Positions 7,815 through 15,498 of a stretch of DNA of 21,487 bases are shown here, in pieces. The stretch is taken from contig JAIRZS010000029.1 of the NCBI GenBank assembly GCA_031267115.1, positions 1 to 21,487 of the forward strand. The letters run 5' to 3'. The DNA is from Treponema sp. (GTDB lineage: Bacteria > Spirochaetota > Spirochaetia > Treponematales > Breznakiellaceae). Position numbers and translations under genes: made by a program. The notes under the pieces were generated by a model. The model ran no database searches, was not told the DNA's origin, and saw nothing but the letters and a program-made list of their open reading frames with translations. Every line of letters starts with the position of its first letter. Within the stretch, counting starts at the first letter, position 1.

Positions 7815-9860
7815 CTACTTCTTGCCTTTCGTTTTCTTTGCCGGCTTGATATCCGCAAGCTCCCTGACCGCGTTGAGCAGATCCGTATCTTTCGCTATAC
7901 CGGCAATAGACGCCGGCAGGCGGTAGGTCCAGTTAAACTCGTTCAGGGTACCGGGAACGTTGATCCGTTCCGAAGCCGAATCGCCGGCGTACCACCTGGG
8001 CGAAAGGTGGAGCAGATCCTGTATCTGGAAGACCCGGTAACGGGACGCAGCGGCGGCGATTTTGTGCAGGATGATCTTCGCGGCGCCGGGGTTGTAAATT
8101 TTCGGCAGCGCGGGGACGCCGATAAAGGTTGAAAATACTTCCTGTTCGGCCTCCTTGTCCCACCATTCCCTGAGCGTGGAACTGTCGTGTACCGCAGGGG
8201 TACAAACGCTGAGTTCCGGGTAATCCTCAAAGGGGTAGTAAGGCTCACCCTCGGCCTTCCAGTCACGGTGCCAGCGGACAACCCTGAGCCCCAGGATCCT
8301 GAGTTTCGCAAGCACCCGGGGGACGCAGCCGGGAACCGCGCCCAAGTCTTCCGCGCAGGGGAGCATCGAAGTTGATTCCTTAAGCATGGCAAGAAGTTTT
8401 TGCCCCTGCTTTTCCCAAATTTTTTCCGAATCGGCGCGGTGTTTTTCAACCAGCGTTTCAAGGGCCTGCTTTTCCGTTTCGGAAAGCGAGGCATAGGCGC
8501 GGGTATTGCGGTACAGCCATGTGGGAAAATAATTCCCCTTTTCGTATTCCACAAAAAGCCGGTTATGCCAGACATTAACAAGATAGCCCTGGGCGGCATG
8601 GTGGAGATTGAGCGCGATAATATCCTGCTCGCTGGTAATACTATCCTTAAAAAGCCAAAGCTCTTCCTCCCCGATGCGGTCCAGGGCCTGCGTAAAGGCA
8701 CGGTCGGCTTCGGCGGCTATATCCCCGTTGGTGTAGGAACCTCCCCAATTTGAACGCAGCGCGTCCCACAGTTCCCCGGTGGGGATATGGGGCCGGGTAA
8801 CCCAGCGTATGCGGCCCTCGTCAAAATTAAGGGTGACAAGATCTTTTTTGGTAACCGGGACATAGGGGTTAAACCACCCCAAAACAGAAGTATTATCATG
8901 CTGGGAAGATGTCCAAATTCTGAAAAAGCCCAGCACGTGATCTATCCGGTAAGCCTTGTAGTACTTTTCCGCGACTTTAAGCCGTTTCCGCCACCAGTCG
9001 TAGTCGTTTTTTTCCAGAACATCCCAGCGGTAAGTGGGGAAACCCCACCTCTGGCCTTCGGGGCTGTACATATCGGGCGGGGCGCCGGCGGACAGCTCCC
9101 GGTTAAAATATTCCGGGTGGGCCCAGACATCGGCGGAATCCTCGTTGATAAGGATGGGAAGGTCCCCCTCAAGCAGGATGCCCATATCCGACACGGCTTT
9201 GGCGGCCCTGCTGAACTGGGCGTCCAGGGCCTGCTGAAGCCAGGCCCAAAAAAGATGCTCGTCCTTGATTTTTTCGTCGTCCCACAGAGACTCAATTTCT
9301 TCGGCGCTTATTTGCTGATGGGAAGACCACTCCTTCCATCCTCTTTCCCCGTTTATCTCTTTAAGCCGCCGGAATACCGCGTATTCTTTAACCCAGGGAT
9401 TTTCTTCAATCCATACGCCTAAGCCGCCGCCCTTCCCGGCTTTTGCGGCGATTTCCGTTTTATTGGCCGCGTATATTTCCCGCAAAAGGCCGATCTTCGC
9501 CTTTAGGATAGGCTCAAAGGCAAAGCGGGCATCCTTGTCAAAACGTTCGCCCAGTGCCTTGATTTTGGCGGCGAACGGCCCCGCCTCCGGCAAATCGGCG
9601 ATTCTCAGATAAAGGGGATGAAGGGCGAACACCGTCAGGGCAAAGTAGGGCGAGCTTTGGTAGCCCGTATCGTTTACCGGCAAAAGCTGGATAAGGCCGA
9701 CCCCCATTTTCACGCAAAGGCCGGCAAATTCCACCAGATCCGGAAATTCCCCAACACCCGTACTTCCCGAACCCCGCAAGGCCCCCAGGGGAACTACCGC
9801 GCCGATTAACCGTTCGGAAAATTCATCTTTTGAAGGACTGTTTTTTTGCGGATTAGCCAT
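7815..9860 (-). CDS. malQ: 4-alpha-glucanotransferase (amylomaltase, GH77)
   Basis: Moves alpha-1,4-glucan segments between maltodextrins in the cytoplasm, releasing glucose, in maltose/glycogen use. The 681 residues cover the full GH77 barrel. The N-terminus has GAVVPLGALRGSGSTGVGEF and IQLLPVNDTGYQSSPY. Catalytic residues can be placed: nucleophile D307 in RIDHVLGFFR, acid/base E504 in CAEDLGAVP, and transition-state stabiliser D559 in VHDSSTLREWW. About 110 residues of helical insert (roughly 100-210) make it longer than compact bacterial amylomaltases. The C-terminus ends in a Lys-rich tail. The ATG is preceded by GGAGG about 5-6 nt upstream. It is transcribed alone: hairpin element 9885-10059 lies just upstream and repeat copy A just downstream. 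No other maltodextrin genes are visible here. Confidence 0.96.
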   Translation of the reverse strand: MANPQKNSPSKDEFSERLIGAVVPLGALRGSGSTGVGEFPDLVEFAGLCVKMGVGLIQLLPVNDTGYQSSPYFALTVFALHPLYLRIADLPEAGPFAAKIKALGERFDKDARFAFEPILKAKIGLLREIYAANKTEIAAKAGKGGGLGVWIEENPWVKEYAVFRRLKEINGERGWKEWSSHQQISAEEIESLWDDEKIKDEHLFWAWLQQALDAQFSRAAKAVSDMGILLEGDLPILINEDSADVWAHPEYFNRELSAGAPPDMYSPEGQRWGFPTYRWDVLEKNDYDWWRKRLKVAEKYYKAYRIDHVLGFFRIWTSSQHDNTSVLGWFNPYVPVTKKDLVTLNFDEGRIRWVTRPHIPTGELWDALRSNWGGSYTNGDIAAEADRAFTQALDRIGEEELWLFKDSITSEQDIIALNLHHAAQGYLVNVWHNRLFVEYEKGNYFPTWLYRNTRAYASLSETEKQALETLVEKHRADSEKIWEKQGQKLLAMLKESTSMLPCAEDLGAVPGCVPRVLAKLRILGLRVVRWHRDWKAEGEPYYPFEDYPELSVCTPAVHDSSTLREWWDKEAEQEVFSTFIGVPALPKIYNPGAAKIILHKIAAAASRYRVFQIQDLLHLSPRWYAGDSASERINVPGTLNEFNWTYRLPASIAGIAKDTDLLNAVRELADIKPAKKTKGKK

Positions 9861-9884
9861 AATACCCTCCGGATTTGTATTTTT

Positions 9885-10059
9885 GTAACTATTCAGCCTA
9901 TCACTTTCCGATAAATGCCAGGTGGGGGTAGCTCGAAAAAAACTATCGTTTTTTTCGGGCGGAGGGGGTCCAAACCCCCTCGTTCAACCGGACATTGCAA
10001 AAAGTCTTGACAAGACTTTTTGCGGAGTGGGGGCCTTAGTCCCCCGACTGAATAGTTAC
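9885..10059. repeat. Inverted-repeat-bounded cassette of four hairpins
   Basis: The 175-bp unit is bounded by a perfect 12-bp inverted repeat, GTAACTATTCAG (9885-9896) and CTGAATAGTTAC (10048-10059). Inside are, in order: a 10-bp stem CGAAAAAAAC/GTTTTTTTCG (9934-9957), an 8-bp stem GAGGGGGT/ACCCCCTC (9962-9981), a 12-bp stem GCAAAAAGTCTT/AAGACTTTTTGC (9997-10023) and a 5-bp G/C stem (10029-10045). It starts 24 bp upstream of the malQ start codon and encodes no protein I can support. It could be a MITE-like element or a folded leader. Confidence 0.65.
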
Positions 10060-10299
10060 GCATTTTTTTAAGATGGATTTCTCAAAACTAACAAAATTTT
10101 GGGAAATGCTCCAAGTATTATAAATATAGTATGGAAAATGTACGAATGAAAGTGCTTAGGAGCAAGTTCCGGGGTATCTTTGCCGGTTTGGAGGCCCGTT
10201 CGACAGAAAGTTGCGGACCGGAGGATAGAGGTACAGAATCGAGCCTATGCGGGCCGTTTGCTGTTACATATTGGCAAAATAAGGCTCATTACGGAACGC
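10060..10299. other. Intergenic stretch with no recognisable gene
   Basis: Part of the 559-bp gene-free gap between malQ and araD. It begins AT-rich, with -10-like hexamers around 10115-10130, and becomes G+C-rich. An open frame begins at an ATG at 10131, but it runs on through repeat copy C and antisense across araD, so I do not accept it. I see no RNA gene or defined repeat here. Confidence 0.5.
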
Positions 10300-10414
10300 G
10301 CAAGGGATTGAAGCGGTATCCTTTTTTGCCGCAGGCAAAAAAGATACAAGCGGAAAGCCCGGTCCGTGGGCCGTCCTGCCCTGCGGGCAGGTTGGCGCAC
10401 GGATGCGCCCAAAT
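10300..10414 (-). repeat. Dispersed hairpin repeat, copy C (reverse orientation)
   Basis: Read on the minus strand, it begins ATTTGGGCGCAT (10414-10403), has the middle block ACCGGGCTTT (10363-10354) and ends TCAATCCCTTGC (10311-10300), the same framework as copies A and B. It holds three hairpins: GGCGCA/TGCGCC (10394-10409), CCTGCCC/GGGCAGG with a TGC loop (10375-10391) and CTTTTTTGCC/GGCAAAAAAG with a GCA loop (10321-10343). The last is extended by GTAT/ATAC across a one-base bulge. It ends 5 bp from the araD stop codon and may terminate the SWIM-araD transcript. Confidence 0.68.
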
Positions 10415-10419
10415 AAATC

Positions 10420-11109
10420 TTATTGGCCGTAATAAGCGCCGGGACCGTGCTTGCGGAGAAAGTGCTTGTCCAGAAGTTCGCTTTGCATGGGGGGCGCGGC
10501 GGAATCCAGCATACGGACGTGCCAGGCCATCATGGCTACCTCTTCCAGGACTACGGCGTTATGCACCGCTTCGACGGCGTTTTTCCCCCAGGCAAAAGGG
10601 CCGTGGCTGTGTACCAACACCGCGGGCATCGTGTCCGGATCGATCTTGCCGTCAAAGGTTTCCACAATTACCGTCCCCGTCTCCTTTTCGTAGCGGCCTT
10701 CGATCTCCGCGCCGGTCATCCGGCGGGTACAGGGGATTTCGCCGTAAAAGTAGTCCGCATGGGTCGTACCGAAGGCGGGTATTCCGGCGCCCGCCTGGGC
10801 AAAAATCGTCGCCCAGCGGCTGTGGGTATGCACTATCCCGCCGATGTTCGAAAAAGCTTTGTACAATTCGATATGGGTATCCGTATCGGAAGAGGGGTTC
10901 AATTCCCCCTCGATTTTTTTGCCGGAAAGATCCAGGACCACAAGGTCTTCGGGCCTGAGCTTGCCGTATTCAACCCCGGAAGGCTTGATCACCAAAAGAC
11001 CTTTTTCGCGGTCTATAGCGGAAACATTCCCCCAGGTAAAAGTTACCAGCCCGTAATGCGGCAGCAGCAGATTCGCCCCGCACACCGCTTTTTTTAATTC
11101 TTCCAGCAT
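10420..11109 (-). CDS. araD: L-ribulose-5-phosphate 4-epimerase
   Basis: Class II aldolase-fold enzyme converting L-ribulose-5-phosphate to D-xylulose-5-phosphate, the entry of L-arabinose or L-xylulose carbon into the pentose phosphate pathway. The 229 residues match the usual length (231 in E. coli). Metal ligands are visible: D75 in SSDTDTH, H94 and H96 in VHTHS, and H169 in HSHGPF. Catalytic-site residues D119 in THADYFYG and a Tyr in the C-terminal GAYYGQ are also kept, favouring the epimerase over fuculose aldolase. Its ATG has AGGAG 6 nt upstream, lying inside the last codons of the SWIM gene. The upstream stop TAG and this ATG are only 3 nt apart, so translation is probably coupled. 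No araA, araB or ulaE is nearby. Confidence 0.95.
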   Translation of the reverse strand: MLEELKKAVCGANLLLPHYGLVTFTWGNVSAIDREKGLLVIKPSGVEYGKLRPEDLVVLDLSGKKIEGELNPSSDTDTHIELYKAFSNIGGIVHTHSRWATIFAQAGAGIPAFGTTHADYFYGEIPCTRRMTGAEIEGRYEKETGTVIVETFDGKIDPDTMPAVLVHSHGPFAWGKNAVEAVHNAVVLEEVAMMAWHVRMLDSAAPPMQSELLDKHFLRKHGPGAYYGQ

Positions 11110-11112
11110 ATT

Positions 11113-12711
11113 CTACTCCTGCTTCCTGCTCAGTATCTCTACCATGGCCCGCCGGTTTTTATATTGAATCAGGTATTGAGCTTTCATATCCGCCGTCACG
11201 GCAGCGCCGCCGGGTATTTTTTTCATTATGCTGAACACGCCGACAATACGTTCGTAACAGGCACGCCCTGTATTGTTTTCCGCATAGCGGTCAACGGCCT
11301 TACGGAAAAGGGCGAGGGTCTCTCCGGGAAAGGCCGCGGCAAAGAACGTGTGATACCTCTCTATGTTTTCCATAGAAAGATGCAGCCCGATATACTCCAG
11401 CAGCCGTTCGGCCATCCCCTCGGAGGCCAAAAGATCCGGCGCGGAATTGCCCCAGGAACCTTTTTTGGCATCGTAATGCCGGAAGAGTTCCTCGAATTTC
11501 TCCGGCCATTCGCCGGGGCTAAAGGCGGATTTGTATATCCGGTAATATTGCTTATTAAAGCTGTCTTCGATAAATGAATAGGAAATGCTGCGTATGGCGG
11601 GAACATCCTCTTCCGCCCGGGCCATTTGCAGAAGGTAATTATCCCATGTATCGGAACGGTATCTGTCCTGATTCTCCTTGATATAATCATTGATGAGTTT
11701 TTTTGCTTCGGAGAATTTCTTTTGCCTTATTCTCTTTTCAACTACCTGCTGGCGGAAACTGTCTATCTGTATATTATCTTCTATGTATTTCCAGGCTTTC
11801 CCGGACTGACGCCGGCTATTGTAAAAATCGATAATCCGGTCAAGGATTTTTTTCGCCCCATAAGAGCTTTTGTCCTGAACATTGCCGAGTAATTGTAACT
11901 GCAATTCAATAAAGGCATCGGGGTTTATCTCTTTCGACAGCGTCATAAGCAGATCGCTAAAATAATCCGCCATATCGAGTCCTGAATATCTTTCCCTTGA
12001 CATTTCGCTCATACAGTAATCGTAAAGGTCCCTGGCCTTTATCTGCGGATCGGCGGCCGCTTTTTTCAAAATTTCAAAAGGCCCGGACTGGTACGTTTCG
12101 GGAATCCAGTCAATAAAATCACCGTCAACGGTTTCTTGCAGCCAATAGGCAAATTCTTCGATATACGCCTGGGCGATCAATACCGCTTCCCGGGGTTTTT
12201 TATCTTTAAGGTACTGTTCGGCTTTTTCGGCCCATTGGTCCAAAACATCAATATAAAACTCGTTTTCGTCATAGTAATCGCGCTCGTCAGGGGAAACGCC
12301 CGCCAGTTCCCCGCGTATTATGGGGGCGTACTTGTTGCCGTTTTCGTTCCCGATTTTTTCCGAAAATTCAAGAAAAACGGCGCTGGTCAGGTCCGGGTTG
12401 TATTTTATGAGCCGGACCGTAAAGTTATACAATTCCTCGTGGGTAAGTTTTTTGAGCAGGCCTTCCGCGTTCATCCCCTGGCTTTTCCCGCTTTTCTGCT
12501 CCGCAGCATTCTTTGCTATCCTTTTGGCAATAGCCCCCTCAATTATGGCAATATGCTTGCAGGGATAATAACTGCTGGGGCAGGAACAGGAGAAATCGCC
12601 CCGGCTCTTCCCGTCGGTAGCTATTTTGATGGTATACACCCCATAATTGCCCTGGTATTTCGCCTGCCAGTGATTGGGGGATGTTTCGCGCAGATCGATG
12701 ATATCGCTCAT
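11113..12711 (-). CDS. SWIM zinc-finger protein of unknown function
   Basis: A 532-residue soluble protein with no signal peptide or membrane segment. The N-terminus carries a SWIM zinc finger, FSCSCPSSYYPCKHIAII, with ligands C42, C44, C51 and H53 (CxCx6CxH). SWIM fingers bind nucleic acid or protein partners in families ranging from transposases to SWI2/SNF2 ATPases. Residues from about 90 to the end are almost wholly helical and acidic, with paired-helix segments such as KKILDRIIDFYNSRRQSGKAW, suggesting a TPR-like or HEAT-like solenoid. No ATPase or nuclease motif is seen. The ATG is the first start after an in-frame TAA 18 bases upstream and lacks a close ribosome site; the nearest AGGAG is about 20 nt away. 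It is the first gene of a pair with araD. No sugar-related role can be read from its sequence. Confidence 0.85.
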   Translation of the reverse strand: MSDIIDLRETSPNHWQAKYQGNYGVYTIKIATDGKSRGDFSCSCPSSYYPCKHIAIIEGAIAKRIAKNAAEQKSGKSQGMNAEGLLKKLTHEELYNFTVRLIKYNPDLTSAVFLEFSEKIGNENGNKYAPIIRGELAGVSPDERDYYDENEFYIDVLDQWAEKAEQYLKDKKPREAVLIAQAYIEEFAYWLQETVDGDFIDWIPETYQSGPFEILKKAAADPQIKARDLYDYCMSEMSRERYSGLDMADYFSDLLMTLSKEINPDAFIELQLQLLGNVQDKSSYGAKKILDRIIDFYNSRRQSGKAWKYIEDNIQIDSFRQQVVEKRIRQKKFSEAKKLINDYIKENQDRYRSDTWDNYLLQMARAEEDVPAIRSISYSFIEDSFNKQYYRIYKSAFSPGEWPEKFEELFRHYDAKKGSWGNSAPDLLASEGMAERLLEYIGLHLSMENIERYHTFFAAAFPGETLALFRKAVDRYAENNTGRACYERIVGVFSIMKKIPGGAAVTADMKAQYLIQYKNRRAMVEILSRKQE

Positions 12712-12761
12712 GGGTTTCGCGGCTGCTTATACTCCTGCTTACTCGTATGCGGTCTTTGTCA

Positions 12762-12790
12762 TGGTAGCATGATTTTTCCGGATATGTCCA
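12762..12790 (-). promoter_or_regulatory. Candidate promoter for the SWIM-araD pair
   Basis: On the minus strand, TGGACA (12790-12785) and TACCAT (12767-12762) are separated by 17 bp, matching 5/6 and 4/6 of the -35 and -10 consensus. This would start transcription near 12755 and give a leader of about 44 nt. The surrounding gap (12712-12895) is otherwise empty except for CCCGGTTGGTTTTG near 12828. That 14-mer also occurs on the minus strand within the hairpin element at 18828-18972. Confidence 0.35.
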
Positions 12791-12895
12791 GTTAAAAACG
12801 TGGAATATCAGCATTCCCCAAAGCCCGGTTGGTTTTGGGAAAGCCCATATTAAATCTCCGCCCGCGTTTTGCCCGGAACAATATATCCATAGGTA

Positions 12896-13663
12896 CTAAT
12901 CCGGCTGCCTGTTTTTGGCGCCGTTCCGGCGCTGCCGCCTTGCCTCGTAAAGCAGGATTCCGGCGGCCACGGATACATTAAGCGAATCGATCCTGCCCTG
13001 CGTGGGAACGGCCACCAGCGCGTCGCATTTTTCCCGGAGAAGCCGGGATATGCCGGAACCTTCGCCGCCCAAAACAAGGGCGGTCCTGCCCCGGAGATCC
13101 CTGGCGTATACAGCTTCCCCCGCCGCGTCCGCGCCGTAAATCCAGAAACCCGCTTCTTTAAGATCATCCACCGCGCGGGGCAGATTCGCCGTTTCCGCGG
13201 CGGGAACCCAGGCGGCCGCCCCGGCGGAGGTTGTGGCAATTATATCCGCGTGTTTTGCGGTGCGCCGGCTCCGGGTAACTACCATATCCACGCCAAACTG
13301 ATCGCAGGACCGCAGTATCGCGCCGTAATTATGGGGATCGGTGATCTCGTCGAGAATCAGCACAAGGGCGTCATCGTTTTTGTCTTTCAGGCGGCGGCCC
13401 TCAAGACCGGCGATAAAGTCCTCCAAGGAAACGTCTCCCGGCGCGTTGGGGAGATCCCCCGCTTCCAGCGCGATTCCCCGGTGGCCGGGCGCAAGCCGGT
13501 CAAGCTCGTGGGTGCCCACGCGGTCTATCCGGACGCGGTATTCCCCCGCCAGACCGACAAGGCTGCGGGCGCGGGGCCCGGCCTTCGCCACCAGCAGGGG
13601 GCCCGGCGCGCCGCCCGCCCTGATACGCTCCTCAATCGCGTGAAAACCCGTCAAATATCCCAC
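12896..13663 (-). CDS. rlmB: 23S rRNA (guanosine-2'-O-)-methyltransferase, SpoU/TrmH family
   Basis: SAM-dependent SPOUT enzyme. RlmB methylates the ribose of G2251 in the peptidyl-transferase loop of 23S rRNA. An N-terminal substrate-binding segment (GYLTGFHAIEERI through LDRLAPGHRGIALEA) precedes the trefoil-knot domain. That domain shows motif 1 DEITDPHNYGAILRSCDQFGVD, motif 2 ALVLGGEGSGISR and motif 3 IDSLNVSVAAGILLYEA. The tail is Arg-rich. I chose the GTG at 13663 because AGGAG (13674-13670) is 6 nt upstream; a TTG two codons earlier would leave no spacing. It starts 20 bp after the stop of the beta-CASP gene, so the two are probably cotranscribed. The tRNA-methylating relative TrmH is less likely because the N-terminal domain matches RlmB. 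Confidence 0.9.
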   Translation of the reverse strand: MGYLTGFHAIEERIRAGGAPGPLLVAKAGPRARSLVGLAGEYRVRIDRVGTHELDRLAPGHRGIALEAGDLPNAPGDVSLEDFIAGLEGRRLKDKNDDALVLILDEITDPHNYGAILRSCDQFGVDMVVTRSRRTAKHADIIATTSAGAAAWVPAAETANLPRAVDDLKEAGFWIYGADAAGEAVYARDLRGRTALVLGGEGSGISRLLREKCDALVAVPTQGRIDSLNVSVAAGILLYEARRQRRNGAKNRQPD

Positions 13664-13683
13664 ACACAACTCCTGTCATCCGA

Positions 13684-15093
13684 TTATGCCAACTCGTAAT
13701 TTTTCCCGTACCGGACAATCTCCACGCTGTAGCCCTTTTCAATCAAGTACTGCCTGAAATAACTCTGGGCCTTTTTTTCCCCGTGTACCAGCAGTATTTT
13801 TTTGAGCCTTGACTTGTCCAGAGAATCCAGCCACTGGGCGGCCTCGTAGTAGTCGGCGTGGGCGCTGAACGCGTTGATCTCCTCCACTTCGGCGCGGCGC
13901 TTGAACCATTGGCCGTGTATTTTTACTTCTTCTTCTCTGTTGCGGATTCTGCGGCCCAGGGTGTTTTCCGCCATATAACCCACCGTAAGAATTGTAGTAT
14001 CGGGATTCTGAATGCTGTGGATAAGATGATGCTGAATCCGGCCCGCCTCGCACATGCCGTCCGCGGAAATGATAATAAGGGGTCCCGGATGATCGTTCAG
14101 GGCTTTGGATTCCGCGACACTGGTAGTAAAGTGCAGGGCGTTAAAACCAAAAGGATTTTTGTGGTGCCTGATGAACGCCTCGTGGATGCCCTCGTCGTAA
14201 CATTCGGGATGAACCTGGAAAATGGTAGTAGCGTTAGTAGCCATAGGCGAATCAACATAGATAGGGATTTCCGGGATGATCCCGTCATCTACCAAAAGGT
14301 GGAAATAGTAAACCAGTTCCTGGGTGCGCTCAATGGCAAAGGCGGGGATGATAATCCTGCCCTTTTTTTCTACCGTGCGCCTGGCAACAGCGGCAAGCTT
14401 CTCCATGGCGTTACCGGCGTTGTCATGGCGGCGGTCGCCGTAGGTGCTTTCCAGGATAATATAGTCGGGCGGGGGAAGCCGGTGATCAGGATTCCGTATA
14501 ATCGGCTTTCCCGGGCGGCCCAAATCCCCGGAGCAGAGAATACCCGTTTCCCTGCCGTTTTTTCGCACCTTGACAAAAGCCATTGCCGATCCCAGGATAT
14601 GGCCCGCGTCAAAAAATTCAAGCTTAACCCCGTCGCCTATAGGCATGGGCCGCCTGTAGGAAACGCCTATCATCTGGTTCGCGGTTCCGATTACATCTTC
14701 CTCGTCAAAGAGCGGCTTCCAGTCGAATTTTTCCCCCTGCTTCTTTGCCAGCTTGCGCAGATACTCCGCGTCACGCGCCTGTATCTTCGCGGAATCCATC
14801 ATAATAAGGCTTGCAAGATCCCGGCTCGCGGGTGTGGCGTAAATATTGCCCCGGTAGCCCCGCCTGGTCAGAAGCGGCATAAGCCCGCAGTGATCGTAGT
14901 GGCCGTGGGTCAGAATAACGCCTTCTATTTTATCGGCGCTGATGCCGAACTCCCGGTTTTTCCGGTCTGCCTCGGCCCGGCTCCCCTGAAAAGCGCCGCA
15001 GTCAACAAGAAAACTCTGCCCGCCAGCCTCAAGCACATGCTTGCTCCCGGTAACCTCCTCGGCCGCGCCAAGGGAATAAAAATTAACCGCCAT
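13684..15093 (-). CDS. Beta-CASP metallo-beta-lactamase ribonuclease (CPSF73/TTHA0252-like)
   Basis: Predicted zinc-dependent RNase of the family that includes RNase J relatives, archaeal CPSF homologues and Thermus TTHA0252. Metallo-beta-lactamase motifs are intact: HGHYDH (63-68), GHILGSA with H165, and SGDLG with D190. Beta-CASP motifs follow: A in LESTYGDR (E215), B in FSAHAD (409-414, H412) and C in VHGE (437-439). The middle beta-CASP domain contains IIPAFAIERTQELVYYF and DSPMATNAT. At 469 residues it has the expected length and no KH domain or signal peptide. The C-terminal RMMBL block is present. The ATG lacks a strong ribosome site. The gene leads directly into rlmB with a 20-bp gap, placing two RNA-directed enzymes together. 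It may take part in RNA processing or decay. Confidence 0.93.
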   Translation of the reverse strand: MAVNFYSLGAAEEVTGSKHVLEAGGQSFLVDCGAFQGSRAEADRKNREFGISADKIEGVILTHGHYDHCGLMPLLTRRGYRGNIYATPASRDLASLIMMDSAKIQARDAEYLRKLAKKQGEKFDWKPLFDEEDVIGTANQMIGVSYRRPMPIGDGVKLEFFDAGHILGSAMAFVKVRKNGRETGILCSGDLGRPGKPIIRNPDHRLPPPDYIILESTYGDRRHDNAGNAMEKLAAVARRTVEKKGRIIIPAFAIERTQELVYYFHLLVDDGIIPEIPIYVDSPMATNATTIFQVHPECYDEGIHEAFIRHHKNPFGFNALHFTTSVAESKALNDHPGPLIIISADGMCEAGRIQHHLIHSIQNPDTTILTVGYMAENTLGRRIRNREEEVKIHGQWFKRRAEVEEINAFSAHADYYEAAQWLDSLDKSRLKKILLVHGEKKAQSYFRQYLIEKGYSVEIVRYGKNYELA

Positions 15094-15145
15094 ATATCCA
15101 TACTACCACAGTTCCGGGGATAAAAGAATAGGCTGGCTATTTCTT

Positions 15146-15245
15146 ATTTGGGCGCATTTTTTGCGGCACAGCCGCAAAAAACCGGGCTTTGCAGGGCTCC
15201 GGCCCCGGCGCTCCGCGCCGTGGCTAAACCCCTCCAATCCCTTGC
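15146..15245 (+). repeat. Dispersed hairpin repeat, copy B
   Basis: Same framework as copies A and C: ATTTGGGCGCATTTT (15146-15160), ACCGGGCTTT (15181-15190) and CCCCTCCAATCCCTTGC (15229-15245). Hairpins are an 11-bp perfect stem TTTTTTGCGGC/GCCGCAAAAAA with an ACA loop (15157-15181) and CGGCGC/GCGCCG with a TCC loop (15206-15220). It lies in the 511-bp gap upstream of the beta-CASP gene. Confidence 0.7.
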
Positions 15246-15300
15246 GCTGCTGTAAAACGGCATCCATGCCGCCGCTTCCACGGCTAATTTTTTATCACGA

Positions 15301-15498
15301 AGTCGAAAAAGTAAAAGGAGTGAGCCTGTTCCAAAACCCCAGCCAATTCGGAGCCCTTCCCTAGCAATAGGGAGACTCTGCCGACCAATAGGGAACTTCT
15401 CCCGACCAATAGGGAGCCCTTCCCGATACATCGGGAGCGGCCTACCCCATCCCCCGGACCCCGGCTTTTGGAACAGGCTCAAGTGGAAAAAGTAAAAG
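15301..15498. mobile_element. MITE-like cassette with terminal inverted repeats and long flanking direct repeat
   Basis: Perfect 16-bp inverted repeats TGAGCCTGTTCCAAAA (15321-15336) and its complement (15466-15481) bound a 161-bp unit. Outside are 17-bp direct repeats differing at one base: AGTCGAAAAAGTAAAAG (15301-15317) and AGTGGAAAAAGTAAAAG (15482-15498). The right copy abuts the inverted repeat exactly; the left is 3 bp away. The interior is a 21-bp minisatellite. No transposase is encoded. A related end sequence occurs at 18828-18972. Confidence 0.5.
15344..15448. repeat. 21-bp minisatellite, five units
   Basis: Five head-to-tail 21-bp units begin at 15344, 15365, 15386, 15407 and 15428. 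The core is CAATAGGGAGcccttCCCGA with variation. Most units also form a short stem across the junction, such as CCCGAT/ATCGGG at 15422-15433. Because the unit is a multiple of three, the minus strand reads as seven-residue repeats (LPIGREG-like), but that frame has no credible start or ribosome site. Confidence 0.75.

Noticed and set aside
10131..10958. 275-residue open frame on the plus strand
   Set aside because: It crosses a hairpin repeat and then runs antisense over all of the metal-binding core of araD; composition is Arg/Ser/Pro-rich, as expected for a shadow frame.
13664..13669. TTG start for rlmB two codons upstream
   Set aside because: It directly abuts AGGAG with no spacer; the GTG at 13663 has a 6-nt spacer.
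13858..15123. 421-residue plus-strand frame
   Set aside because: Antisense shadow of the beta-CASP gene, which has all its catalytic motifs in the other strand.
15344..15448. Possible CRISPR-like array
   Set aside because: Units are contiguous 21-bp repeats without unique spacers and no cas genes are present.
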